Under the pieces are notes generated by a model that did no database searches, had not been told where the DNA came from, and was given only the letters and a program-made list of their open reading frames with translations. Made by a program: the position numbers and the translations under genes. A stretch of DNA of 64,000 bases from Hanleya hanleyi (Eukaryota > Mollusca > Polyplacophora > Lepidopleurida > Hanleyidae), in assembly GCA_036873755.1 (NCBI GenBank), contig JAVTVY010051535.1, positions 186,001 to 250,000 on the forward strand, read 5' to 3'. Positions 25,440 through 38,037 of this stretch are shown here, one piece after another (within the stretch, counting starts at the first letter, position 1; every line of letters begins with the position of its first letter).

Positions 25440-26118
25440 ATAACCTCTGATTGCTTAATTGTATGCCCCCCATTCCGCTTTAGTAAGTCCAACACTGCCC
25501 GGCCATTGTTCTGTTCTGTATTAACAGAGATCCAACGTGGACAAATATATTTCCCAGTCAGTCAGGTTTGAGGAACCAAGGGTCATAACTCTTGAAAATA
25601 TAACTGAAATGCAGAGAAACTTCATGCTGCATAACTATTGGGTAGTTATCATGCAAATTTCATAAATGTCCATATAATATTAACCGAGATCCAGCCCAAA
25701 CAGGTCCCAATTAACAAACATTTCAAGAACAAAAGGGCCATAACTCCTGAAACATACGTGAAACACGGAGAAACTTCATGCTGCACAACTACAAAGCACT
25801 GCCCACATATCATGCAAACTTTATAATTGTCCATACAATATTAACCAAGATCCAGCTCGGACAAGTCCCAATTCACGGAGATTTCAGGAATAAAGGGCCA
25901 TAGCTCTTTAAAAAAAAAAGAAACTCGGAAAAACTTTACACTGCACAACTACGAGGCACTGGCCACATTTCATGCAAGTTTCAATCCTGTCGATCAAATA
26001 TTAACCAAGATATTGCGCGGAAGAGAAATTCGTCCGGACAGACGGACAAAGCGATCGCTATATGCCCCCCTCCCCCCCTCTACGTATGCTCTAATTAGAG
26101 AGGGGGGGGGGGGGCATA
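25440..26118 (+). mobile_element. Tandem-core (pearl-like) element, family A, copy 2
   Basis: The left end TTAATTGTATGCCCCCC and following TTCCGCTTTA match copy 1 at 15170. Core units start at about 25580, 25735 and 25894 (GGGYCATARCTCYT). The core ends in GGACAGACGGACAAAGCGATC (split here at the microsatellite) and a strong terminal hairpin at 26061-26118: TATGCCCCCCTCCCCCCCTC against its complement ending GGGGCATA. The left end TATGCCCCCC is thus inverted at the right end. Confidence 0.78.
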
Positions 26119-26428
26119 AAAATGTTAAACATTTGTGAAGTGCTTTTTTCTCTGATTTCAAAACTTTTGAAAATTTCTCAAACAGATTGAAGTTGACACC
26201 GGGTTGGCATCAATATTTCATCTACTAATACTCAATTACATGTTTGCGAAGTTTGAGCTTGATCTGATTTACTATTTTCAATTTTGAAAAGTGATACAAT
26301 TTCTTACAAAAACAACAATGTCACACTACAATTCTAACCGACCCTTAAGGGCGTAGATCACGATCATTTCTAAACTGATAACCCGTGTCATTTATCAAGA
26401 ATATGATTTTGAAAATGGCAATCTCTCT

Positions 26429-27944
26429 CAGGCACGGCGGAAGCAATTGGTGATTGGGGGGGGCCACTATCACAGCACAAATAGGCGAGGGTCCAGGGGC
26501 CGCCCAGGCCCCGGCAGCTCTAGGGGTTTTAGATGGCCGGAGACGCATTCTAGCGTATTTCCGAGTAATAAAACAAGAAATCTTCACATGTATAAACTCT
26601 ATTTGTTTTGCCTGTTTTGTTGTTTCTCGTAACATTTTTTAAAAAATATTTCTCGTCCAGAAAATGAGGATGTTCGGAGTAGAAATAATTTAAATATTAA
26701 ATATATATCATTTAAATTGAAAGGTTCATTAAGCTTTGATCATGTCACCAACACAGATGTGTTCTACTTGGAAGTCGAACACAGGTCAAATTATGAGCCA
26801 TCCTCCATAATGCAGTTCTGTATACTCCTATCTCCGTACTAGACACAGATTAGGGCTGTACAGTTATTAATGAAACTGTCCGTTTAAAATATCAACCAAT
26901 GAACAGACTTTGTTTTAGGGCAATACACTACCTTTGTGGGATCCGGTATAATTAGATGAATGCCCAGTTTATGTAGAGAAGAAGCCAAAAGACAAACTCT
27001 TTGAAGTTCGAGAGAAAACAACATGAGGGCGTTTCTTAAAAGAAAAAATTTCTCGGATAGCCTATAAAAATCTGACTTCAAAGCAAGAGAGAGAGAGAGA
27101 GAGTGAGAATTAATCAGACAAAATGCTAAGTATTCAAATTAATAACTTAGTAATCCGACACATTAAAACACACACACATTAAAACTTATGCAACAAACCG
27201 ATTTCTCTCAAATACCTAAGATACAGTCCTCCCTCACCCGACCAAAAAGATCTTCCAAAGTAGTCGATCGGTAAAAAGAATCTCTTACAATCTTAAAATC
27301 TATACAGTCGATAAGAATATACTTCGCTGTCAGATCTTCGTGGCATGGAATGTACCTTGGGACTGGCTCTTTTTGTAGTAAATGTTCGTGAGCTAATTGT
27401 GTATGGCCGATTCTACATCGCCTGATCATGGCTTGATCGAAACGTTTCTGGCTGTTCAGATGAGTATAGCCTACAATATTTTTTAACTCGTGAAATTCGT
27501 TATTATTAACAGCATCCCATAAAGATTGAAACAGCTTTCTCACATAAGTTCAGATAGAGGGTCTGAAAGTAACCAGATGGAGACATTGCCTGGCGCTTAA
27601 TTCGTTCAAATACGGGCTTGTTCGGAGAGGTCAGAAGCTCACGCATATTTCCGACTGAAGTGACTGATATTTGTTGCGGTGCACAAGCTGTCCTTCATGG
27701 CTTGGATTTGGCAGATGAACCATGACTTAATTGGGATGATGGAAGGAGCAAGGATGCTCCTCATGCTTATTGGAAAGTAAAATCTGCATTCAATACAGAT
27801 ATAGGTTTTTCACTTTATCATTGTTTTTTTTATCTGTCTCTGCTTTTTTTTCTTAACTTTCTTTTTTGTCGTTTTTTTTTTGGCTGAAAATATTGGGGGG
27901 GCCATGGCCGCCCCGGCCCCCCCCCCCCTGTTCCGCCGTGCCTG
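26429..27944. mobile_element. 1.5-kb TIR element, hAT-like ends
   Basis: The left end is CAGGCACGGCGGAAG and the right end is TTCCGCCGTGCCTG. Both are followed inward by long G or C runs and a GGCC-rich stretch. The element is flanked on both sides by TCTCT, a perfect 5-bp target duplication. No transposase is recognisable. It carries a LINE fragment (27085-27545), so it is non-autonomous and itself a landing site. CAGxxxCGGCGGA plus G-run ends resemble hAT-type elements known from fish and invertebrates. Confidence 0.82.
27085..27545 (-). pseudogene. LINE fragment: post-RNase-H C-terminus and 3' UTR
   Basis: A 111-codon frame on the minus strand (27543-27208) contains RCRIGHTQLAHEHLLQKEP, then PRYIPCHEDLTAKYILIDC and DLFGR. 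The (R/M)(C/L)RIGHT-x-L-x-H-x-(H/Y)-L pattern followed by C-H-x-x-LT-x-x-H/Y-IL-x-x-C is the cysteine/histidine tail found after reverse transcriptase (and often RNase H) in many non-LTR retrotransposons. The first Cys of the usual CxxC is replaced. Downstream comes an AT-rich 3' UTR ending in a (GA/CT)n tract at 27085-27104. The fragment is 5'-truncated and inserted inside the TIR element. Confidence 0.8.
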
Positions 27945-28370
27945 TCTCTGATGAGCCATGCATCCCATGGTGGCCATGATGCTTTTGTGTAAAGTTCATT
28001 TACATATTTTCAAGGGGTTGACAGTGAAGTCGGTGAGACGAAATAAGTTGAGAACAAGAATGAATGGATTGAAAATAATTTTTAAACGGAAACTGGATAA
28101 GGTCTTTTTGGCCTGATGTCGAATGGGGGAGGGGGGATTGGAGGTGGAGATGGGAAATATTCCTGGAGGTTCATATCTACCGTAAGGTATTGATAAGGTA
28201 GCCTTTTGTTGGAAGTGAATACGGATTTATTCATGAGAATACCACATGCATAATCTCCTGTCCATGGAGACCCCTTCGCTATCCACCCACTGAATCTGAA
28301 AGGCCCAATTTTTTTTCCATAGTAGGCTCCAGTCCTACTCACTTTGGAGCGGGTGGTTGGATGGGTTCAA

Positions 28371-28413
28371 GTTCCTGTTGCTTCAATGCATTTTGCTGAG
28401 AAGCAACAGGAAC
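28371..28413. repeat. Perfect 14-bp stem hairpin
   Basis: GTTCCTGTTGCTTC at 28371-28384 faces GAAGCAACAGGAAC at 28400-28413 with a 15-base loop. It lies just upstream of the retroelement tail at 28480-28600. Confidence 0.8.
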
Positions 28414-28479
28414 AATGTGATGTCTAGCACTGTAATATCACTTGTCTTTATTGCACCATGTATTAGTGGCCTGTCTGTG

Positions 28480-28600
28480 TCTTGTGCGCTGTCCTCGATG
28501 TTTTATGTTTTGGGTGGTGCTTAGTTGCTTCGTCGTGATATAGCTGAAATATTGTTGAAAGTGACGTTAAATTCTATTCACTCACTCACTCACTCATTTT
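28480..28600 (+). mobile_element. Retroelement 3' tail with (ACTC)n
   Basis: GTGATATAGCTGAAATATTG, then TTGAAAGTGACGTTAAA, is followed by a (CACT)n simple repeat (28577-28596). The same tail closes the 5S-derived SINE at 34566, opposite strand. The body upstream is not identified. Confidence 0.65.
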
Positions 28601-31116
28601 GGAACAGCTATACACATAAATGGTTTGAATTGTTGTGGCAGATATCGATGCTTTATTTTTATCCTATTTTGAGGTGTCTAGCCAACTTTTGTATGAAATT
28701 CAGCCTGTTTTGAAGAACTCCATAAATGACATTGTCATTGCCCCATAATTACATGGAAATAATCATGATCTACTCCCTTAATTAAAAAAAAAAAATAAAT
28801 AAAATAATGATGCCGTGGCTCCAATCCCAGAAGATTATTCAAGATGCCAATATGTGTCATATGTGTTGTTGTTGCAATATGCCATTTTTGGTTTTATTCG
28901 TCAAAGTTCACCATATGCTTTGCTAATCTTTGGTGTTTGCATTAATTTTCAAGTCCATTGTGTTCCCTGAGTAGCCTATAGGCGCAACCTGTTCCGTACT
29001 TTTCAAGTCAAACACAGTTACGGTCAAATCTGCGGACAAACGGTAAGCGCAACGTCCATGTTAACTGCCCGTGTAAGCAAGGCACAATTCTCTTTGGATT
29101 AAAATACTGCCTGTGTTCTCCGAAATAAAAATTAGGAATCGTTGAACTTGTTCTGGTTTCGTTTTCGACAGGACATAGCTTCGCATAGCTTTGGAATTGG
29201 AGATGTTGCCAGAGATGTACAGTCGATCTCATCAAATCGTGTCACTGAAGCATGTGTCAGTGAAGTTTGTTTTATTTATCCATCAGTTTAGCCTTTAAGT
29301 GAATCATGCGCAAATCAAGTGTTGAAAATTGGGGTCTTCATAACCCAGAGTGAGATCGAACGAGAGTGAAACGAGATACACATGTGGACAAAATGATAGG
29401 AAAAGTGCACACATGCACTCGCCCCGGCAGCACTGGCCAGTCTGCGATATCACGCGCCTCACATTCCCACGTTTATTTCTGATTGAACGATGGGCAGTCG
29501 TGCACGTGTTAAGCCAACCTACTCACTGGGCTGATACGCAAGTTCTTCAAACCACTGTTGGCAGTTTGGTATTCAATTTGAACCACATTCACATGTCCCT
29601 TGAAACACAAACCTTACACCCGAGACAGTTGCACGAATGTTACAGACACTTCAGCAAGTAGGCGCCTAGTTATGAGGTTGGGTTTGGAAATCTTACATTA
29701 ACATACGAGACCATCAACCAACCACCATGCCATGCTAGGGTCGAGCCCCCGGAAATTGTGTCAGTGCTCAAAATGGTATTCGTTTCGACAACTTTGACAA
29801 AGTTTACTGATGAGAAAAACCATGATTTTCACGTTCGTAGACTACTCCAAGTCTTCTCCAAGAATTTAAGGTAAATTTTACACAAAACAACTCTGTAGAA
29901 ATAACGAACAGCGGCTATAGTCTCCACTACCCACGTGAAATTGCTACAGGGATAGATGTATAATACGCCCAACAAATATATTTTTAAGTATAGCCTCATA
30001 TGCGCATTAATCTGCCAAACGTATGATATGATCATAAATAACACAAAACATCGAAATAAAGTTCAAAACAAGCCACCGACACAATTTAAATTAGTACTTG
30101 GGCCATTTGGTTAAAAAAAACTTGAAAGAAACTTGAACGAATTGATTACATTCTTCAGCGGATGTTGGACAGGGGAGTACTTCGGACGACCCTACTGGGC
30201 AGCCTAGGCCAAATTCAAGAAGACTTTATGAGGGATCTCTGCATAGATCCCGATCCCTAACGGGATCTGCATCTGCATAGATCCCTAAAAACACAATTCT
30301 TTCCTCATCACCCACTTCACATTCCTATGACAATATAAGTTCTTAAACTAGAGCCAAGCCAAGCTGTCTAAGTAATAGAAATTCCAAGCATAGCCATGTT
30401 TATCACTTCCCCAGCACTGTTACACCATGGACATATTTCAGAACTCCAGCTATAGACATGTTGAGACCTCCTGCCGATCAGAATACTACCACATGCATAA
30501 ACCCAGACTGGAGCAGGAATGGAACCATGCCCATTAACTATTACCACCACATTATTATGCCTATCAACCAGTTGTCTACCTGTACACTTTAGCCATATAT
30601 TCCAAAGACAGAGAGATTAGAATGAATATAATAAATCACAGCAAGACTGAAAATAAGGCACAAGGCATTAACCTATCACCCCCATCATAGGATATGGTAC
30701 ATACCATGATTGCCTAACCCATGATATCTGTATATGAAGAGGGAATATCTCATTCTGTTTTACAGGGGGTTTATTACAAATTCCAGGTGCTTATTTTCAG
30801 GATTGTCACAACAATGAAAACATCACAGCAATGCACTTCTGAATGAATATCATCCATATGAGCAATATTCTTCTAATTCCTATAGTTGACTGCTTCATCA
30901 CACAGGGTCATTGAGATATATACTAAAACAACAACTTGTACAGGCGAGTAGCCGGACACTGGCATTGGCTCAATGCCCCAAGATGAATTTACATCTTTCC
31001 AGCCCAAAAGGACTAAGGCCCAGTAAGGGTCACATGTCAGGCTTCATACAACTTGCTTAATCCTTGTAAAAACATTGTAAGCATAAACTGTATCTTCACG
31101 CTTCCCCACAACCCGA

Positions 31117-31340
31117 GGGGCCCTCGGTGGCCGAGTGGTCTAAGGCGCTTCGCTGGTGACCGCTATAGCCTCACACCGCTGAACCGGCACGGGTTCGAGC
31201 CCAGCTGGTCCATGTGTGAAAGTTTGTCAGTTACTTGCCGAAGGGCGGTGGTTCTCTCCGGGTTCTCCGGCTTCCTCCATCAACCAAACTGACTGTCACC
31301 ATATGAGTGAAACAAACTTGAGTGTGACATTAAGCCAAAT
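31117..31340 (+). mobile_element. tRNA-derived SINE
   Basis: The head reads CCCTCGGTGGCCGAGTGGTC with a class-II (Leu/Ser-like) tRNA architecture: A box TGGCCGAGTGG at 31128-31138 and B box GGTTCGAGCCC at 31192-31202, 53 bases apart. The body has GGGCGGTGGTTCTCTCCGGG and TTCTCCGGCTTCCTCCATC, a conserved central block seen in molluscan/metazoan SINEs. The tail reads TTGAGTGTGACATTAAGCC. The acceptor-stem ends do not pair well and there is no CCA-adjacent terminator, so it is not scored as a tRNA gene. Confidence 0.85.
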
Positions 31341-33462
31341 CCCCCCATACAACTTGAAAACAATATGAAATTTGATAGACTTTTCTATGAATTTGGGTTT
31401 GATGATTTAGAAAACCAAAGTTCTTGAATGTCATGCTCTCTGTCTTGGCGAGTGTCATTTTCCCACTCGGAAAGGAGAATGCGAATATGACACTTTGGGG
31501 GAATTCCCAAACTCTCCATGTTGAAAATGCACCAGGCATGTCAGTATCTGTCACGACTGTGTAGGTGACTAGTTACGTTAAGCAAACAAAGATTAGAACA
31601 ATAACACACATTGGCACAAGTTTTCTTTCTAATTTGAAATCCTTTGCATATGGAGGCAGTATGGAAGATGGGTATTCATCATGTCATTGCTTTTCGAATG
31701 CTAAATGCTCTCAAAGCATTTTATCGTGAAACTGTATACATCTACCAGTAGGTGTTGTCTGCGATATTCTTTGCTCGGTTCTGCAGCATATTTATTTATA
31801 TGCATTTGACAAACATTTTTCATGTTAAGAGAGTTTCAAAACTTTTTTTTGGTCAAAAATCCATTATATATGTTCAGATTTAGGCTTATCAAATAAAAAA
31901 AAAAGCAATTAACAGCAATTTCAAATTAACCCATTCTGTGCCACACAAATATTGCATAAATGTATTTGCAAAATGGTATTAGTATAAATGAAATGAAAAT
32001 AGGGCTGCCAAACTAACTTGTGATGTCAGATCAATGACAGCTCGACAATGACCTGCAGTCATCATTATTAGATTATACTGGCAATTACAGAACATGATTT
32101 GCCGAGAATTCGCTGAAAATTCGTTCCAAATGAGATTTGCGGTTACACATTCAATTAATATGGCAGTATATCAAGAAGTCTATTTGTGTCGACTAATGAT
32201 ATGATATGATCCTAAATAATCGTGATCTAGGAATTTGAGTCCTGTTCTCGTTAATATGTGAACAAAACCTTCGGTGAAACAAATTCTAGAGAAACAGGAA
32301 ACAGTGATACAACTCCTTGAAATAAAGGTCTAGTACTGTAGTACAATATGTCTTATATAGTTCAGGTTAAAACAATAGCAACACCGGCATTTCCAAGGAA
32401 TTTTGATATGAAATATTGACACGGTTATTATCTTGATTGCGAACACGCTTACATCTGAAGTGATATTAAAAATTGAGAACAAATCACCTGAAGTATGAAT
32501 TTCTAAATATCATTCTTATAATTAATCAATTCACATCGACACACACAAGTAAACAGACACAATTGATCTAAATATAGGAGACTATGGCAATAATTATATT
32601 AGTAGCAATATACCTTTATAAAAAAAATTATGTTTAAAAAACTTCCTGAAAATCATCTGAACCATGAAGATATTGCTCATGTCACAATGACAATATACAT
32701 GTACATGTACTCGCATGTTCATCGGTCAGAATAGAACAATGTACCTTTTATACAATCAAATTTAGGATTAGTCATAAATATACTATTACAATATGTAACA
32801 CTTTCTTAGTTCAGCAGCATTCCAGTGTTGGAGGACATCTAAAGCACACAATAGTCCATTTGTATTACCTTTGCAGGTAAACGATAGTCATGTTCTACAT
32901 TTTGTCTCCTGTCAGTCAGTGATCTGCACTGATATCACTACATCCTTAACTAATTCATCGGTAAATACGTGAATGATTGTACTTTTATGTCCCACATACA
33001 TGTATGTACATCTAAATCATGTAGTAATGATAACAACATCGACAAAGGAATAGTACACAAAGACCACGCACAGCAGATGGTTGATTTGTATATGAATACA
33101 GTATCTATCGGAAAACCGAAAAAAATTTCGAGTCCATTTATATGGAGAGTATTAGTGTTTATCCTACCTGATACAATCACTGGCAGGGCGAGACTTTTTC
33201 CCTGTATTCTTTCGCTGTTCTCCGTGGATCTGTACCCCCATTCTACCCCAGCCTGGCTCCTGGCTACTTTGACAGTCCAGGGCTGACTCACTCTAGCTCA
33301 ATGATAGCCCCACAACATGACAGTCCAACAAAAGCTGGTACAGGAGGCAGGCTATACCCAGTCAATAAACTGTCCTGCTCCCCCAAGCAGACAGGCAGGC
33401 GTGTACTGGAGATATTCTCGGTGCTGCCTACCTTGGTCGTCAGCCCTTGTCCTCAGGTAAGT

Positions 33463-33488
33463 TGACGGACAGACGGACGGACGTACGG
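33463..33488. repeat. GACG microsatellite
   Basis: Short GGACAGACGGACGGACGTAC tract. The same type of tract ends the tandem-core elements, but no core repeats were seen beside it. Confidence 0.7.
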
Positions 33489-34094
33489 GGGCTCCTTTGT
33501 CACCAGACTACAGTTAATACAGCAGGGCCTGTAATATCCCTGCCTGGACCACTACACCTTTACAATACAGCTTCAATAGCCATAACAAAGCCAAGTCACA
33601 TTCACTCACATTATCACTGAACAATTATGTGACAAATCTAACAGTAACTCCATGTTCCTTGTAACTGGGAGGAAATACAAGGGAAAATATTACAGAAATA
33701 GGTCTGAAGGTGCATGTATCTACTGTCTGGGCTCTGCATGGTTTACAGCCACACGAACAAAAGGTCCATCTGAATATTATTAACACAGAACATCAGCAGG
33801 CAATTTGTATCAATAGGGAGTAGAGCATACACCCTCTCAGGTACAGACACAAAGAATACACATGTCCCATGAGATGGCGAGGGACACGCTTCCTGACAAA
33901 GTGATCAGTTGTCAGGGAAACGGGACGAAAGAGTCTGATTAAAGAACAATACATGTATTTCCATGACTCGTGCCTCTTCCAAAATGAACATATACTATTA
34001 GCACTTAAGGTTTACGACAAAAATTGCCACTGCCAAAACATCCATGCAGGGAATTATACATGACTAAAACCTAACCCTGACAAAATATATGGAA

Positions 34095-34205
34095 TTCACC
34101 TGGAATATAGATAAATGACCTATCCATGAGGATGATGTTCTTTGTTAGCCCTGGAATATAGATTAAAGACCTGTCCATGAGGATAATTAATGTTCTTTGT
34201 TAGCT
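34095..34205. repeat. Tandem duplication, 2 x about 55 bp
   Basis: Two copies of CTGGAATATAGATxAA, GACCTRTCCATGAGGAT and GTTCTTTGTTAGC. Confidence 0.85.
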
Positions 34206-34565
34206 CACCTCTCCAGGGAACATCCATAGGCAGACAAAGGACAGTCCTCATCTAGGCATCTACATGTATCTATTATGGAGCCCATTTTTGTAACAAGGAA
34301 GTTTAATCAAAAGTGGGAGGAAGGACTGACAAAAATAATTTAGACCGGCTTGGGTTAAAAACTTAAACATTTTAATTTCATTGAACAGAGTTTAATGTGA
34401 CCATGCTTATTGGAGAGATTTCACGATGTGATTTATACCATCTCAAATGGAATTGATGAACATTGTATGTTTTGATCTTCAGTACAGTAATGAAATTTTT
34501 CCACATTTTGTTTTTATTTGTTGTATCAAAGAATTACCAGAAATAAAATAAATGTTCACTTATAA

Positions 34566-34778
34566 TTGAGTGAGTATGATTTAACGTCATTTTCAACATT
34601 TTTTCAGTCATATCACGACGGTGCCTACATGTGCCAGAACACGAGTGTCCACAGTTCTTGGACACTGATCAGCCCAGTCAGTACAAAGCACCAGGTCACC
34701 CATCGAAGTATTGACCGAGCTCAACGTTGCTTAATTTCGGTGATCTAACGAGCACCGGTGTGCCCAACGTGATACACC
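34566..34778 (-). mobile_element. 5S-rRNA-derived SINE
   Basis: Read on the minus strand, the first about 85 bases resemble 5S rRNA. They include GATCACCGAAATTAAGCAAC (compare GATCTCGGAAGCTAAGCA), GAGCTCGGTCAATACTTCGA and TGGGTGACC; the box C region (TCGATGGGTGACCTGG) is at 34691-34706. A non-5S body with GTGGACACTCGTGTTCTGGC follows. The 3' tail TGATATGACTGAAAAAATGT, then GAAAATGACGTTAAATC, is shared with other elements here. This matches the SINE3 class (5S-headed SINEs). Confidence 0.82.
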
Positions 34779-37086
34779 ATTTATAAGTGAATACAATTGG
34801 CACTAAGCATAAAAGTTGACACTAAGATAAAATACAAAGAGTACATGCTTTTAGTTGTATTTTATCGTGTTTATCTCCAGTTCTGTAAGTTTGATAAAAC
34901 TGGTGTGTGATGCAACTGTTTTTATACTATTGATAATGAAGACATAATGGTCATGGTGGGGATAACTGTGGTTGGGTGTTACCAGCTTAATACTTAATTT
35001 CAAAATATAATCTATCATACCCTAAAATTATACAGAAGTTCATATTGATTAGCACTGCTACTGCTCATTTTCACATTATTAAGCAATTAGAAAGACTGAT
35101 TTAAACCTGTGGTGCTGCCTGTGGATTGAGCCCTCCAGAGCATCGCATCAGTGAACAAGAATTCAATTCAACTTCATAATCCGCTTGTTCAATAGTGTCA
35201 ACAGTTTTGTCGATAAATACATGTACAATCAGGTCATCAACAGACTTGCATATTCTGATATTCTTATGATGTAAAATTTCAAAGTAGTTGAGATGTGTGA
35301 AATAGATGAATTAATGATGCGGCAGGATAAGCTCTTTCAGGGTATGGAATCAGGAAAATTTTTAGTGTTGGAATATGTTGGGAGTGGAGCAAGGCTTAGT
35401 ATAGGAAACAGAGACCTCTGAGGGACTCCGGCCCTGGGCAGTGGGGAGTATACATGTAAATAGATTCACTAATTGAAGCATGATGTAAACTCCTGGAATA
35501 TATGAGGTTTGGAGATACAGTCCCCGGGGGAGTGAAGGGGTTCAATAATTGGAGCATGTCAGCTCTTTATATATATATATATGAGGGTTCGGGGTGGGAC
35601 GAGGTTTAATTTAGGAGGTAGGTGAGTGGGGTGGAGCTCAATCCCCAGGGGTTTATTGTAGGTTATTTTAGATTGGGGGAGGGGAATGGGATGCAGGACT
35701 TAGTTCAGTTAACCTGTCCTGAAATTGGGACAGACATCTTTGTGGCAACCATACTGAGCTTTCGCAGCTATGCTACAGGCTAACCAAATGTCTAGTTTTC
35801 AAATATACCTGCAGTTCACCTCAGCAAGTTTGAATATGGTGTTCAAAGTGTTTTTTCTTTCAGTACCACAATATTTATGCCGAGTCGGATTACCTGTATT
35901 GAGAGTGCTGAAATGAATATGCAAATTTCACAGACATCCACTCAACACAGTTCTGAGCCCCACTTAAGACAACTAATTCAATTTGTACATTAATAATAAT
36001 ATTGAATTTGATCATAGCATGGCATCTCTCATCTTTTCCACTCCTTCTAGATCATAACAATCATGGGAACTGCTTGGGCAAAAAGCAAGCTCTGATGAAT
36101 TGGTTCGATTCAATCAAATTGAGTAGTATTATTGCAATAGAGGAGGAAGCTATAACCATGCAGGCATTCATCATGGCTGTGGTTTAATATTACAGTAAAT
36201 CAATGGTCTCAGTTCATGTCCAGCTGATAGTGCTCCACTATACACATTGACTGTTTGGTCTGCAGACCTGGACTCCTATGTTTACTGAGCCTGATGTCTT
36301 CTGTGGAACATAGCCTTTGCTGTATAACTAATATCACATGATTACAGACCATTCCAATATCTTCACAAGAGAGATGGGCTGGGAAAGTGGACAGACTGAC
36401 AATGGCAGATACAGTACTAGTCCCAGAAGACATGATACTGTAAACAGTTTACCACTGAATTAGGGCTCACACTAGAAATCACTGCTCACTTCAAAGGTAG
36501 ACCATAGTGGCAATGTTGAGAATCAGTGTGCAAGCACTGGTTAAAAGTACACAGACTCTTCCCCAACAGTACAAATATTCTTTGGATCAAGTGAGTTACT
36601 GTTCAATGTTGAAGAAAAAAAAGTTTGTTGTTCATAATATCACATTGCTTGTAAAGACAGGATATGAAGATGTAGGTGGGTAATAAAATAAAATAAATTT
36701 TATATGGCCCACTGAAGAAAGATATTGTTTATCATCCCTTTTTAAATAAAAAAGTGATGAAGGAGGGTGCAGGTTATTTTTATTGGAAAACTCAGATTGA
36801 ATCACAACTTTCCATTCTGATCGTTGCGAAGAATGTCGAGCAAACCTGGGGGAAAAAATATACCTCTGAATATTGACATTTATTGCCGGCATCTGGTATA
36901 TCTGGATATAAAAAAAAATTGAGAAAAACATTATTTGGACGTGGCGTAAATATCTGATGTATACCGGGACAGTCACCAACAAGTCTGTAAAACAGTAGTA
37001 CATGTAGTTGTTTACTGTACATGTAAATCTGTGAGAATAGTTCTGAGTAGACAAGTTGAGAGGTACAATAATATTAGAATATTTAC

Positions 37087-37261
37087 TACTTCTTCCTTCA
37101 TTCCTCTTCAGTACACATGTGAGTGTTGTTCTCATCCTGTTGGAGTGGACAACCACTAACAGATGGTCAGTCAGTGAACAGTCCAGCAAACTCCCCACTT
37201 CAGTAGAATAACCAGATGCTTCCAGACTGCTCTCATCCATATCAAGTTCAACATATCCCAT
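37087..37261 (-). other. Candidate alternative first coding exon
   Basis: An ATG in good context (AAATATGG) at 37261 opens a long frame, MGYVELDMDESSLEASGYST and onward, with an acidic Ser-rich start. Upstream on the minus strand is a purine-rich GA tract like a 5' UTR. Possible donors are AGTA/GTAAAT at 37087 or AGAA/GTAGTA at 37090. Either leaves one base, the phase needed by the 23.7-kb exon. The open frame actually runs 209 codons to 36632, the longest in the window, but the downstream part looks intronic. No homology is recognised; this is a tentative alternative promoter and first exon. Confidence 0.3.
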
Positions 37262-37479
37262 ATTTATATATCTCTCTCTCTCCTCTATTCTACTATACTA
37301 TACTCCCTCTTACATGTAATCTCTCTTCTCATAAATCAATCTTTCTTAAGTAACCAGAATAAGTGATCACCAGTGCAGCTGCTGGTCAGAACTAGTATGC
37401 AATTACATGCAGGCCCCTGGCTGGACAACTTTTCATGCAGTGTTCATACAACAAGAGCCAAAATTGGCTTCAATATATA

Positions 37480-37800
37480 CCCACACAATGCACTGTCTCC
37501 CCCTAATGTGTCCACTAGATCACAGACTGCATTGTCTCCCACTAATGTATTCATTATCATACAAAATTGTGATTTTACTGAGTTCCTGATTTTGAGGTAG
37601 CAGTGACCTTGACCTTTACCTCCATTTAGGTACCTGACATCTTTTCCTCCTACATGTAATTTGCAATTTACAATGAATTCCTCATTCTTAGGCTACAGTG
37701 ACCTTTGACCTCGGTCTCCACTCGCAAAAAATTGCAACTGTGGATAGAAAACTGTCAGATTTAGACTAGACACAAACGGATGTACAGACAGACAGAAATT
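37480..37800. repeat. Small duplicated repeat with GACA tail
   Basis: Two imperfect copies about 97 bp apart carry GAGTTCCTGATTTTGAGGTA or GAATTCCTCATTCTTAGGCT followed by CAGTGACCTTTGACCT-like words. It ends ACGGATGTACAGACAGACAG. It may be a decayed tandem-core element of another family. Confidence 0.5.
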
Positions 37801-38037
37801 GCCATCATATAAAATGTCCACCTTTTTGGCGGTCATATAAAATGTATCGCAAGTTACAACTCTTGTAATACAAGTCTAGAACAGACTGACCATAAATGTA
37901 ACCACAAGCAAGGTAAGGAACCTGTGTACCAAAGTGGACACATTTCTACTGTGCATGATTGAAGAGTCGGCCTGATGTAGTGGTTGGCAACTAGATGTAT
38001 ATTGCTGCAGCCATAACTCATGATACTCTCATCCTAA

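Noticed and set aside
15158..26118. Regular direct repeats considered as a CRISPR array.
   Set aside because: The units are 155-160 bp, fully repetitive without unique spacers, in a clearly eukaryotic context.
31117..31210. Possible functional tRNA-Leu/Ser gene.
   Set aside because: The A and B boxes are good but the acceptor stem pairs poorly, and the sequence runs on into a SINE body and tail.
33168..33291. Minus-strand segment with a good donor (ATCAG/GTAGGA) and an open frame SQAGVEWGYRSTENSERIQG.
   Set aside because: No convincing acceptor and two competing frames. Mentioned only as part of the alternative 5' exon observation.
36632..37261. Longest open frame in the window (209 codons, minus).
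   Set aside because: Only the first about 58 codons look coding-like and end at possible donors. The remainder is AT-rich, hydrophobic and without any recognisable domain. Kept only as a candidate first exon.
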